A stretch of 64,000 nucleotides of DNA, from positions 310,001-374,000 of the forward strand of contig JAXBDG010000018.1 of assembly GCA_036320915.1 (NCBI GenBank). Reading direction: 5' to 3'. A program made the translations under genes and the position numbers. This document shows, one piece after another, positions 33,057-44,978 of the stretch. A model generated the notes under the pieces. The model saw only the letters and a program-made list of their open reading frames with translations. It was not told the DNA's origin and made no database searches. Source of the DNA: Linnemannia elongata. Taxonomy: Eukaryota > Mortierellomycota > Mortierellomycetes > Mortierellales > Mortierellaceae. Position 1 is the first letter of the stretch. Every line of letters begins with the position of its first letter.

Positions 33057-36000
33057 TTAAGGCCCAGTCTTCAAAAGCGTCAAGATATGTCCCTGCAACT
33101 CACCCAACTGACTCGCAAACAACTGTTGCTGCTCCCTCAATTGGGTCTGTTGTACCACATTCTGTTCCTGCTGCTTGGTCAACTGTTGAAGGAGTGAGAG
33201 CATCTGCCCTTGGGATTCTTGTAACTGGTACTTGAGTTGTGCCACTTCCGAGACAATTCCTGATACTGCTACTCCTGCTCCTCCGAAGGATGGTGTTGCT
33301 GGAGCTGTAGTAGACGAACCCGACGCATGCTGATGATGATGATGGTCATGATGATGCTGATGCCCATGGTGTCCCTGAACAACAACCTCCTCTTCCTTCT
33401 TAACCTCGCCCACAACACCATCCTCAGGCGAATGAGAGTGTGAATGCGAATGCGTATGAGAATGCACATGCATCGAATCATCCCCAGCTCCCACACCAAG
33501 GATCGCTTGCGAAGAAGGTGAAGTTTCCTTGACCGTCACGATCGAATTCTGCTCATCCAGACTTTCGGAGACCTTGTTGTAGTCCCGGACTTGTTGGGGT
33601 GTTGCAGAGTAGTAGATTTCTTTGGGGAACCAGTTATGGCGCTCTCTGAAGCCTGTTTTTTGATCATAAAATAAATGGGAGAGTAGAAGGTGGTTAGGGA
33701 TAATTGAATGGTAGAGTGTTGAGATGGACGAGAGGAGAGGGGATGGGAAGAGAGAGAGAGAGGGGGAATAAGTACCTGGGATGTGGTAGGACATGTTCTC
33801 GGCGCTCTCAACATATCGAAGGCGGTTTTCGATCCATGTGAGGCGCCACGTCTCGTCACCGTCACTGAATGCCAAACTGATCAGCGCTATTAGATTTTTG
33901 AAGAGCGTAAAAAAAGAAAAAACGTTAGTTCAGTACCTGTGTCACGTCGTTGCGAAAGCAACAATAAAAACAAACGCAAGAAAGAAAAGGAGGCAGGACA
34001 TGGACTTACAAATGAGAACGTTCAACATAAGGATAACAGTAAAGAAGAAGAACACAATCATCATCAAATGGAAGGCCACCCGATCAGTATTGAACAGCGG
34101 ACTGATAGGGTCATAGATTCCGCCCATGAAAAAGTACGTCGCCGACATTGCTCTGAAAAAATTCAACGGGAAGTCAATCTGTTCACAGGCATCGCCGGTA
34201 CAGGATGGTGAGGAATTGGCGGGGGACCGGAGGAGGTGGAGGATGGCGATGGTGAAGGCGAGGATACCGCCGGCAAAGATGAAGAAGAAGACTTTGATCT
34301 TTTCAAAGATTTGAATGATGATTGTTACAAAGTGGCAGACACTCTTGTTCACTCTCAGTTCGAACAACTAAGGGCAAAGGAAAGTAGAAAGGGTGGAGAG
34401 AAAATAGTTAGAATAATGAGTGCCAAAGAGGTAAAGTACATGACACACGTCGTGTAGAGGAAGAAAAAAATTGAGGGAGAAAGAACTTACAAAGTGCAGG
34501 AAGACAAAGAGGACGGAGAAACTGAGGAGGGCCGGGTTGCCGCCAGGAGGAGTGTTGCCATAGATGATGCACAGCTGGTTGATGCTCCCTGCCAAAGGCA
34601 GCCCAAACACAACCAGATCCACAAAGTTGTATATCGAACTAATTATCATCCACAACAACAACAAGATAGAAAAACGAACGCGTAAGTAAATCAATTTCAC
34701 CGAAAAGAAAAAAAAAAAAACAACAGTCATCACTAACAACCCAGAAAAGAATGATTGATCAAAATACGTACGAGAGATAATTCTTTTTGTCGCGGATCAT
34801 TTGGATCAACTCGAGCCAGAGAAAGATTCCCGCGAAGGCGACAATCGCCACAAAGAGACCTGCCATCCTGTTGCCCTGATCATTGTACACCTGTAAGAAG
34901 ACTGTCGTCAAGACGAGGATGTAGTACAAGCATTGGAAGATGAACCGCATCAGCCAGTACTTGTATCCAATCTTGTTCCTACATGTTCGACAAGATAACA
35001 AAGAGAAAGGTATTAGATATGGGTAGAACATAAACATCAAAAATAAAAGACAATAGACAAGAAAACATAGGAGGGGCAAGGGTACCATTTGTACTCGACA
35101 ATGGCGGAGATAGCGGGGTGGTCAAGAGCCTGAGGGGCATAAGGATGCACATCAATCGCAGAGGTACTCCAAAGCTTACGCTTGTACCACATCATAAACA
35201 CAACAGCTTTGATCCAGCTCAACACTCCATTCGGTCGAACCGCCTTGACCAGTGGTCTATGAGCGCTCTTCACCTCAGCATCCCGGTCCTTGCGCAACGA
35301 CCACAAGAGGTCATCCGAGGTGACATAGAAATCTGCGGAAAAGTTGCCGTTGATCGGATCCACAACCTGATCGCGCGTCATTTGGACAACAGGGCTCTTG
35401 CACTTGTATAAGGGCCGGGCGTTCTGCGTCCAGAACTTCCATCGGAATTCTAGAGGGTATGTTGTCCGGTGATGGTCGATTATCAGGGACCGGCTCTTAA
35501 CAGGGATATAGGCAAGGCGACGGAGGGTTCGCTGAGCCAGCTCCTGGTTTGGATGACTGGGGTCGCTCAGGATGGGGAGAGAGTTCAGGACGGGAACGAG
35601 GAAGTGGGCGTCGTCTTCGGCGCGGGCTTGGCGGATACAATAATCGATAAGCGTTTCGACCATCGCAATCGCTTGGGGCTGGGTCTTGGCCTTTTCGAGC
35701 ATCATTTCGAGCGGGTTCGACTGCCTGTCAAAGTCCTGTTTAGGAACCCAGCGACCAAAGGGAGAATCGAGGAGGTCCGCAACAAACGGTTGGAGGGTAT
35801 CATGGTTCTCCAGACTCCACCTATCGCAGATATACGGCAAGATACTCTTGTTGGGGTCTTCAGGAACTGGGTGGGTGTTGAGGTGCTTGCCGACATATCG
35901 CAGGATCTCGCGTCGGAAGGTCTCGTCTCCTTGTTTGTACAAATCCGCGAGGGTAGGGATGCCCATCAAAAAGCTTTCGGCCGATTCCAGAGTAAAAACC

Positions 36001-39000
36001 GCTCCGACACGAGGAATCTCGTTCACCACCGGGGACCCATCCGCGCTGACGCACATGTACAGCTCTGCAGAAAAGAGCTGCTGGTGTGGACAGCAACGCC
36101 ACGCCCCGTCAGGGGCATGGACCGCCATTAAAAGCTTCAAGTTCCCCTCCAGTGTCGTCGGGAGACTCCAGAGTGTAAAGAGTTCTCGGGAAATAATCAC
36201 TAGACGCGTGCCACAGTCCAAAAAGAACTTTTCCACATACGAACCTCCCCACGAACGACGCTCCAGCTCGGGCATTACCAGCTTCTCGACGGGCTCGCCG
36301 TTCATGAAGGATGCACTGATGATCACAGAGGTGAGTTGAATTTCGTTGGTCAGCTTCACCAACGTCTCCATACAAGTCTCGATCATGAACCGGATCCCTG
36401 AGGGCGAGACGATCTCCTCCTTGTCGTCTGACTTGATAGGGGACAGCTTAGCGCGGCACCCGTCATCGCATTTGGGCTTGGGGTTGGACCATGACGTTGC
36501 GATACGGTCCTCGAGGCGGATGAGATCCAAAGTGGACTGGTGGGCAGTAAGCAGGTCCTGGCTTCCTCCAGTGGATCCTGAACGAGCGCTGGTCGCCGGC
36601 AAAGCGAGGTACTTGCCAGGAAGAGAGAATGAATCCACCAAAGCCATATCCTCAACTCGAACGATCAGTCCAAGGAGACCACGACCCAAATCCTCGTTCC
36701 TGGTCTCCACGCGAATCAAGAGATGAGTATCGCCTCGAATGAACTGGATGTCGTCAGGAATCTTGTATCGATCCGGCAACAAGAACTTGCCTCGCAGAGT
36801 ACCGGAGCCCACCCAATGCGTCGAAATAACTCGCTCCTGATACAACGCCAACACGGACCCATCGTTCGACAGACAAAAGGGTGTCTTCTCACGGAACCAC
36901 AAATCATTTGGATGCAACCGATGCTTGAGACTGAATGAAATAACCGACCCATTCTCGACATCATAGACCGCAATGCCATCGTCATTTCGGACATCCCAGA
37001 CAAAATTCCTTCCGCGCAAGGTATCGATAAGTCGCATACAGGGCACGTTTAAGTCCAAAAAAGTATCCTGGGGCCGGTCAAGTCGGACAGTATGGATATG
37101 GCGCCATTTCGGATACACGCCATAAACGTTGACCTCCTGCTCGTTGCACGTCACAAAGAGCTCATCCTTGATATCCTGGTTCTCGAGCGCCGAGATGTGG
37201 AACTTTCCGTATCCGAAAAAGTTCTTGAGTCTACCATCGGTCGCAGCCAGATCGAGGTGTTGTTCCGAGGATCGGAGGACGGTAGCCGCAAAGGGAGTGA
37301 CCTTCCCCTTCTCGTCAATAGTCGAGTGCGGGCCACAGATGTGGTCAAAGACGGCGAAGGAACTCTGTGTGTGCGAGTCCTCATGGGTGCTGAGCGTGGT
37401 CGCGTCCAAAATCGCGACCATGGAGGCATCCCACGACAGCGAGACACCAACCTGATGACCATTATAGGTCACTGGCAGCTCAATCGCACTGACTCGAGCG
37501 CTGCAGCGTGGGCTAAAAGGCTTTAAAACAGGATTGGCCGGAGTCGTTGAGTCAGAGAGGAGGACAGGTGGATCCTTAGAAGGGTGACTAGAGATACTGT
37601 GCTTGTCGGCGGCGTTTTCAATCTTGTCAACACTTGTGTTGCTGCTGTGGTGATGGTGTAGGATGGTACTGTTGCTATGACTGGTGTGGAACTCGTGCGG
37701 GTTTCGGAGGTCCCAGACGTCAAGAAAGACGTGTTGGTCAATGCCGGCTACGGTAGCAACATGGCTTCCATCTCCAGAGATGGCATAGGTGACAATCTCC
37801 ATCGTTGGCGAAAGGTCCTCTGACAGCTCGTCGCTATAGTTCACGTTGATCGACCATACGTATGGCTTATGCACCTTCAACGACGGATCTACCATTACAT
37901 ATGAAAGATACAAACTGTTAGCTGTTTTTCTATAGGACTCTCAATCGTCGATTAGAGCTACAAGTAAACTACAATCAACATACCATGGGCACTGAAACTG
38001 GTACATTCAATGGGCTCCTTCACCAACTCCATGTAGTGCAACTCGAAGAATCCTGGATCGACCAATGAGTTGTCGTCATTGTCGCTGTCGTCGTCTTTGT
38101 TGTTCTGGGTCGTACGAATCTCTAACTCCACGACGACAGAGTCGAGGTCCTCCTTCTTGAACTGGTTGTGCAACTTCCACCTTGCCAATCCCGTTCCCGT
38201 GACTAGATCCAATACAAAGGGAGAGAGAATGCGCGTTAATGAACCATTGCACCTCCTGTGGCATTGTTAATGGTATTATATGCTTTTTCAGAGGCACTTA
38301 CAGAGATCCCTGATATCTTGCTTATTAAAGAACTAAGGATGCCATAGGAGACAACGATGCAGACAATTGTCAGTTCTATTCATTTCATTTTCCGGAACAT
38401 AAACATCAATTGTTTTCACCATAAATCATACGGTTGTTCGTATATACCTCGGATGGAGTACTAAAGTCTTCGCTGTACTCGTTCTTCTTGAAGATCCGAA
38501 ACTCGATCGACTCGATCTGGTCCACGCTGGCATTTCCTGCTGAGATGCCCAAGAGGACACTGTACAGATTTGATTTCCTTCCACGCAGATCCAGCTCCCA
38601 CTATTTTCAAATCGGTTTTCCCGATTTAATAAAAAAATAACCAATTGTGTCAGCATTCTGGTATGAATGAAAGGTAAAAAGTTTTAAAAAGGAGAGCCTA
38701 GATGCATCCATCCCCACTTCAAGGACTTACACTTGTCACTCTATTGCGGATGTTGACCCTGACTGGAGGGTGCGGCCTAAACATAGTAAAAAGGTACATA
38801 AAATTAGTCAGGAATAAAGAGAATCGTTACACCAAATCGAACGATCTCGATTCAGTTTTTTTTTTTTTACTTTTTCCTCACAAAAAAAACTTACTGGACA
38901 GTGGTTCGATAGGTAGGTTTGGGTTCTGCCCCATTCCCCGTCACCTCCGCCACTTGCTCTTCCACCACCACTGCTCCCTCTCCACCTGCAGCATTATTGT

Positions 39001-39232
39001 TATCGGTAACATCCAGATCATCCGCATCCTCATCGTCACTCTCACCCTCATTAATAGACGGCGCAAGCAAGGATTCCGGATCGGGGTGGGAGGTTAGGTA
39101 GTCCTTGAAGTACCAACGACGAGAAGATTCGCGGTAGTATTTTGTGTGTGAGAGGGGGAGGGGTAAGTAACGGGTGTCGAGACTTGCGACGATTTCGTCC
39201 GTGTCTGGGATTATTAGTGAGACGTGCGACAT
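33057..39232 (-). CDS. TRP-like six-segment ion channel protein with propeller-like front and His-rich tail
   Basis: Eleven exons, all in frame: 38895-39232, 38731-38776, 38448-38600, 38302-38332, 37984-38202, 35086-37888, 34772-34978, 34491-34638, 34010-34367, 33776-33886, 33057-33652 (1669 residues). Residues about 250-1000 contain WD/propeller-like strands (GSHVATVAGIDQHVFLDVWD, GVSLSWDASMVAILDA). Residues 1197-1450 hold six membrane segments: IFQCLYYILVLTTVFL; MAGLFVAIVAFAGIFLWLE; YNFVDLVVFGLPLAG; LLSFSVLFVFLHF; FFFIFAGGILAFTIAILHLL; MMIVFFFFTVILMLNVLISL. Between the last two is a pore-loop-like FPLNFFRAMSATYFFMGGIY. NVLISLI recalls the NxLIAxM end of TRP segment 6. The tail (1472-1669) has SHTHSHSHSHS, HHHDHHHHQHA and a Gln-rich coiled coil. 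Cation channel activity is inference. Confidence 0.78.
33318..33475 (-). repeat. histidine-codon-rich segment in the channel tail
   Basis: Two clusters of His codons (ATGATG/GTGTG patterns on the plus strand) encode SHTHSHSHSHS and, about 20 residues later, HHHDHHHHQHA, separated by acidic KKEEE. Confidence 0.8.
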
Positions 39233-42200
39233 CGTTGGTTAGAATGGTATTAGTGTTTTTTTGTATTAAGATTATTGGGGGGTTTTTTTTGAGAGTAGAT
39301 CCGTTATTAGAAAGACGATTGAGAGAGTGCGCGTGTGAAAGTGTGAAAATATGAAAGTCTGAAAGTGAGGGAAAGTGCGAAAAAGACGAGGGGTGGATCG
39401 TGAAGAAGAGAGAGAAAGAAAGAGAGGAAAAAGAGGAAAAAGGAAGAGGGGATCAGCCATTGATAAAGAAAGAGAAAAAAGTCAAGAATACGAGGGGTTG
39501 GAAGGGGAGCCCTGGGGGGAAGGGAAGGGGAAGGAAAGGGAGGGAAGGAGGGAAGGGGGTGCGGAATGAAAACAAGTGTCCTCTTCCTCTCGGTGGTTGG
39601 ATACTGTCTGGATTCAAGCAATCATTGTCCTTCCCCTCTCCCCTTCTTCTCCGAGGAGATATCTATTCATTGACAAATTTGAAGCATTAGGATAAGTGTG
39701 CTCTACCATACTAAGAGTCAAGAAATGCCATTGGGTGATAGCCATGTCAAGCACTATCATCACCGAAATGAAGTATTATCATCAACGAGACCTACAAGTT
39801 TCTTGCGAACAGGGTATGAGGTAAATTGCATCTTTTCAAAAGGGCATGAATCCCACATTTTTCTTTCGTTGGCATTATACGCTTTACATGCAACCCATCC
39901 ACCATGCAACATTGCAAGCATCATTCAAAGGGTTGTTCAGGGACCCCTGCATGCGCCTGTCATAGTTGGCCCTAACCGACCCTATTTTTCCATCCTTTCA
40001 GTTGCCGACAAGGTTTTTTTTTCCTGCCCTCTTTCCGCACTCCATGTCCCCAATGAGACCAAACTAGTCCATTTGACCATTGTGGTCTAGATCGACGGAC
40101 TCGTACTACCACCGTGTAACTGTTACTAACGATAAATAAAACAAACAACAAAACAATCCTCACCCTTCTCTCTTTCCCTCATGGCCCACGACTCATGGCG
40201 TTCGTTCAATACCGTCCACCATTTTCTTCTCCCTTGCACTCCTCCGCTCTGTCCCCTTTCCCCTCTTTCCCCTCTTTCCCCTCCCTGCTTTCCTCGGGAC
40301 TATTTTCCTTGCCTTATTTTTCCTTGCCCTGTTTGGCTCATGCAAGTGTCGCCCTTTTTATCGGATTTTCTGTGGTTTGCTTTGCATGCATGCTATGGTG
40401 CGGATAGATGGTAATGGGTAGAGAGATGTGTGTGTAATGCATTGAGGGGACACCGACTACGGGCAAGAGAGAGAGAGAGAGATAGAGAGGAGATGGTTAA
40501 GACTATTCTCCCCTTGCCCTTTCTTACTTTTTTTTCTTGTTCTTGACAGTTCACCCCCCCATGGGTCATGGCGGGGGGTTCGAGTGTTGGGAAACGAGAT
40601 GAGAATGAGATCCAAGACGAGAGGTCTCAGTTGCTCTGCTTAGCCTAGCATAGCTAGCGCATAACCTTCTTTTTGTGTATTTTTCCCCCACTCCCTTGTC
40701 CCGCCATGGTTGTCGCACATCCCTCGTTTACATATCACACCACTCACCGAACATAATCCAAACAACGAACAGATACGCAAACCCTTATTCAATCAGCTAA
40801 CTAACATCTAGATCCGGGTCCAATTTTCTTTCTTTTTACCGGTTTGTGGCTGATAAGCACTCATGGCAACGTTGATCTTTCAAATTTTTACTTCATTAGA
40901 ACTCGAGGTCGCCTTGTCGATTCTTTGTTTGCTTGTAAGAATTGTATTTACATATACTTATAACCCATAGTCCCACAAAAAGTTAGAACCTCATTAAGTA
41001 AGTTGAATACATCTTGCTTTGTAACCCGAAAAGCCTAACGCCTTGCATTTAGATACACTACTTCCTCACATCTTACTACTTGTCTTTAGAAATGTCTGCA
41101 ATAGGAGCAGTGAGACAGGAGGAAATTGTGGTGAGACGACAAGAGTTAGAGCAATGATGATATCCTTGTTACTAAAGTGCAAGGCTACACATACGAGGAA
41201 CGTTCCATCATTAGACAGCAGTTTCTTACTGGCGATAATTCGACCATCAGAAAAGCATGAATGAAGAGGTTGTATTGCTAGGTTGTGCGATAGAAAGTGC
41301 TACTTGGTTGTGTGGGGTATATGCAAGATAGACAGAATGTGCAAGCATGGTAAGAGAAGTAATGTGGAACGACGATGATTGCCGAGCCTATCTTGGAACA
41401 AGGGGTACAAGCGTATGGCGTCAGGCAATGAAAGAGAGAAAAGGGCTAAGGGAATGAAAGGTTATATGGTCAGCATCCGCAAGGTAGAAGGTTCACCTTT
41501 TTTTATCATGCTATTTTTTCGACATTGATCCGGTTAATATGGTACGCCGTTATTTCAAAGTTAATGTTTGTCGTATGAAAGCAGTCAGAAGTACACGAGT
41601 CACATCCACAACAACCATAAGAAGAGTGCTGCCCCGACAATGACGAACACTGGCGCCCAATGGCTGACCCAATGTACCATCAGATGTCACGCACGATCCA
41701 CCATCCACTGGCGCCCAATGGCTGACCCAATAGACGGCATAGCGGATCCTGCGACTCTCTTTGGCGCCCAATGGCTATCCCAAAGAGTGTAGACAAGGCA
41801 ATGCCAAGCTTCTACAACGCCAGCAGCAGTAAAGAATAAGCAGCAGAATAAAAATACCGCCCCGACACAGACGAACACTGGCGCCCAATGGTTGACCCAA
41901 TGTACCATCAGATGTCACGCACGATCCACCATCCACTGGCGCCCAATGGCTGACCCAATAGACGGCATAGCGGATCCTGCGACTCTCTTTGGCGCCCAAT
42001 GGCTGTCCCAAAGAGTGTAGACAAGGCAATGCCAAGCTTCTACAACGCTGACGGTAATATAGAAAAAAAAACACCCAAGCCAAATCACATACCTAATTCG
42101 TAGTTGCTACCGTTTTGGTAAGACGTAAATGCTGTGCAAGTATAGAGTGAGTTAAAGGTAAGAGTGTGATATCCCTATTCGTGCCAACAAGTTTTGCAAC

Positions 42201-42298
42201 CGTTTGCATTCACTTAATAACGATAGGGCTCATTACTTACATGAAATAGTACACTGTTTATAAATTTGCAAGTTGGACCGCACGGCTGAAGAATATAT
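39233..42298. other. 3-kb gene-poor region
   Basis: No supported gene. It contains purine-rich stretches (39370-39560, GGGAAGGGGAAGG type; GAGAGAGAGAGAG at 40470-40485), which are the CT-rich leader of the channel gene when read on its own strand, and the 228-bp-period tandem repeat at 41631-42048. The 130-codon plus frame at 39698-40090 has no family features. Confidence 0.5.
41631..42048. repeat. tandem duplication, 190-bp unit at 228-bp period, with inner repeats
   Basis: Copy 1 is 41631-41820 and copy 2 is 41859-42048, separated by 38 bases. By eye they differ at about 4 of 190 positions. Each copy holds three TGGCGCCCAATGG motifs, followed by CTGACCCAA or CTATCCCAA-type sequence, so six motif copies in all. 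The core TTGGCGCCCAA is nearly self-complementary. No frame is convincingly coding, although minus frames repeat SHWAP. Confidence 0.9.
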
Positions 42299-44662
42299 TC
42301 ATTCTGCTACGCTGGAGTCCTTCGGTATGGTCACGCCTTTCACATCGAAGGTTCCACGCATCCAAGATTTGTCTGTCTTCACGCGCTCACCCTTCTTAAG
42401 ACGATTGTACGAGGAAGCCGCCATCGCCTAAGACATCACAAGAAAAGGTGAAAATAAGCATTGGATGTGCATCTATACAATTCATGTCGCTCATTTGATA
42501 TATTACCTGTGCAGAAATGAGAGGCCCCAAGCCAAGCAACAGTCCAAACTCGTATGGACTCGACACCAGTCTGAACTTTCCCAGAGTTGTCAATTTGTAC
42601 AAAGCCTCTGAGTGGAGACAGATGCTGTAGATATCTATCTCCATGCCTTGTCCATGAATCAGAATCACAGGCGAAGAAAACCCATCTTGGAATAGACCGT
42701 CAACAACTCTCTTGCCCATTATGACCATCTTCTTGTAGTCTTTTCTCATATCCTTTGACAGTGCGACCACCAGCTTAAATTCGCCAAGAACATAGGAGTG
42801 CTCGCCGAACGACACCTGATAATCAGGGAACTCCAGGACGGAGTCAAAGTTCCCGTTGGAAGTGTGTAGAGGATCGCGTGTCCATAAAAATGGTTGCACT
42901 CCCAATTAGAACACGATCATATTTCTGATGAAAAATGGTCCACACGTGTAAAAAAAAACTGTTAAGCTGATACTTACCATCGGAACATAGAACCAGCGAA
43001 CATACCGAATGATGCGGCAAGAATGGGCTTCAAGAGGGCATTGATGAACGAATCCTCATTGTTGCCACCCCCCTGATACCAGTTAGTGTGAGCCCATAGG
43101 CTAGCCTCACTGAAAAAGTTGGACACCGCCCGAAACACAATGGAGTCCTCGATCATTTGGTTTGCTCTGAACCACCGTTGAGTAGCTTCATAGCTGCACA
43201 CCCCTGACTGTGCGCACAGCTGTCCCACAAATTTCTGCTCTGAAGCAGAAACGCACAACGGCACCACGTCTGGAAAGACATCATTGATGACATCGTTTGA
43301 CAAATCATCAGCTAATACCAATTCCAGCAATGCCTTGGTGACTACAAAGTTGACCAAACTATGATAAAAACAAACAATAAAAAGATGAAGGGTTATTTAC
43401 AGCTTGGAAAAGATTGCAATTATACATCCTTAAGTCATACTTACAGCTGCTCATGCTCCGTGGTCGCTTGTAATTTGATGACATGGGTTCTTCGATAGGT
43501 CATGAGCAGCATATTGAGATCCCGGCCATTGATCTGAATGTGGTTCGAGGGGTCACAGAAGAGTTCGCTTGAAAATGTCCCTGGTCCTGCAAACTGGTCG
43601 AAGCCCTCTGGAAACGGAATCTCTCCAGTTATGTCCTCGTCATCATTTTCCTCTGAGATTTGTTGCGCTCCGGGAGTCGTCTGAAGAAATCCATCGTCTG
43701 AGGTATCAGATGAAAGAGGAATCTCCTCCCACAGTATGTCATAATGATGTCGATCGTCCTGGTCCTCCGAGTCATCATGGCCCTTAGAGTCGTTATGGCT
43801 CTTGGGATTGTCAGGGTCCTCCGAGTCCTCACTCCTCTTGCGCTTGCGCATCAACTCTCCTTGAACCGAGAGAAAGTCTGCTTTAAACGCACTTTCTCTG
43901 ATGTTCTTCGCCTGCATAGCAGTGCGCAGCCAACGTAGATGGTGGGCGATCTGACGGAGGTTCTTGATGTAATCGCTGTAGCAAGACCTGGGATCCGCAA
44001 GAACGTTGTGAGTGAGTGCGTAACGAGAGAATGCCCGGTAACCCAACCATGCCGATGCCGGACTCTGCTGAAAGAACTCATGGAGATCTGTAAACAAAGG
44101 TAAGACCGTCTGTTGTTCAGGTTGTGTGGTTTGGGCAACCGCAACCGTAGATTGTGAAAGGCTTGGCGAATGTTCAGAGGAGACCCTTGTTGTATCTTGA
44201 GGCTAGAACAATGGGCCGGTCCCCCGTGTTAACTCCATCATCTTGTATAACGCAGTTTACATTTTTGACAATAAACCACTGCGACATTACCTGGTTGGAC
44301 GAAGAGGCAATCCCATCGTACAAGTCTCCAAGGGTCTTCTCATGCGCGTTGATTCGCTTTTTTTCTGTGATCGTACGTTGTTGAATCACGATGATCTGGA
44401 CCTTGCCCGCTTCTGACAAGTAGTATACGTGCAATGAGTTGAAGTGAGCAGAAAGACGCCACTTTTTCTTCGCCGCCACGGAAATTCCAGCAAGGAATTC
44501 GCTGCAGTCGTCCCCTCCCATGGCATCTGCGAACTGCTCCACAAGCCAGCGAGCAGGATGCTGGTCGTGGAAGAACCGATTGAGATCGTATCTCCACCTT
44601 GGAACCTCTATCTCGGCATCGGGAGTCTCCAACTGAAAGCGATGGGGAGTCAAGTGTGCCAT
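42299..44662 (-). CDS. PD-(D/E)XK nuclease-like protein of a probable expanded family
   Basis: Five exons: 44291-44662, 43445-44202, 43006-43358, 42507-42898, 42299-42427 (667 residues). The exon 3 donor is GTATGT at 43005; the later GTAAGT at 42977 breaks frame. Residues 1-240 are a mixed polar domain. About 235-320 is a very acidic, Asp/Glu/Ser/His-rich linker with a KRKR nuclear-type signal. The C-terminal domain has LLKPILAASF, then EFPDYQVSF and YVLGEFKL, a PD...ExK arrangement as in restriction-fold nucleases, followed by MRKDYKKMVIMGKRVVDGL and GMEIDIYSICLHSEALYKL. Mortierella and Glomeromycotina genomes carry many such proteins, some with Crinkler-type effectors; that link is from memory and inference. 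There is no signal peptide. The last exon (GERVKTDKSW) looks unrelated to the fold. Confidence 0.6.
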
Positions 44663-44694
44663 GCAAACTCGTCAATGATGAGGCGTGAGTGGGT

Positions 44695-44838
44695 GTGGCA
44701 GCAAAGAGGAGTGGTAGCAAAGAGAAGTGGTAGTAAATCGAGATGGTAGCAAATAGAAATGGTAGCAACGAGGCGTGGTAGTAAATAGAAGTGGTAGCAA
44801 AGAGGCGCGACAGCAAAAAGGAGCGACAGCAAAGAGAG
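44695..44838. repeat. 16-bp minisatellite, nine copies
   Basis: Nine head-to-tail 16-base units of consensus GTGGTAGCAAAGAGAA begin 33 bases upstream of the nuclease-like gene's ATG. Units vary at a few positions (GTGGTAGTAAATAGAA, GCGACAGCAAAAAGGA). Since 16 is not a multiple of 3, the long minus frame through it (44340-44930) is a by-product: the repeat is read as Leu/Phe/Tyr-rich peptide. Confidence 0.9.
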
Positions 44839-44978
44839 GGGTGTGGAGTGGTGAGTGAAGAACAGAAATGCGTGGGAGTGGTGGCAAAGAAGGGATATAA
44901 AAAAATAAAAAATAGCTGTGGCGTCATCATGTTTGTAAATTAGTATCAACCTCGTTCGCCACCACGTCCTCATTGGAG

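Noticed and set aside
39698..40090. 130-codon plus frame in the gene-poor stretch
   Set aside because: No motif, no splice context and no promoter features; likely chance.
41640..42010. TGGCGCC as a retrotransposon primer-binding site (matches the 3' end complement of some tRNAs)
   Set aside because: The match is only 7-8 bases, the motif is repeated six times, and there are no LTR pairs or reverse transcriptase/integrase frames nearby.
44340..44930. 196-codon minus-strand frame as a Leu/Phe/Tyr-rich membrane protein
   Set aside because: Its hydrophobic part is the 16-bp minisatellite read in translation, and it overlaps exon 1 of the better supported nuclease-like gene in another frame.
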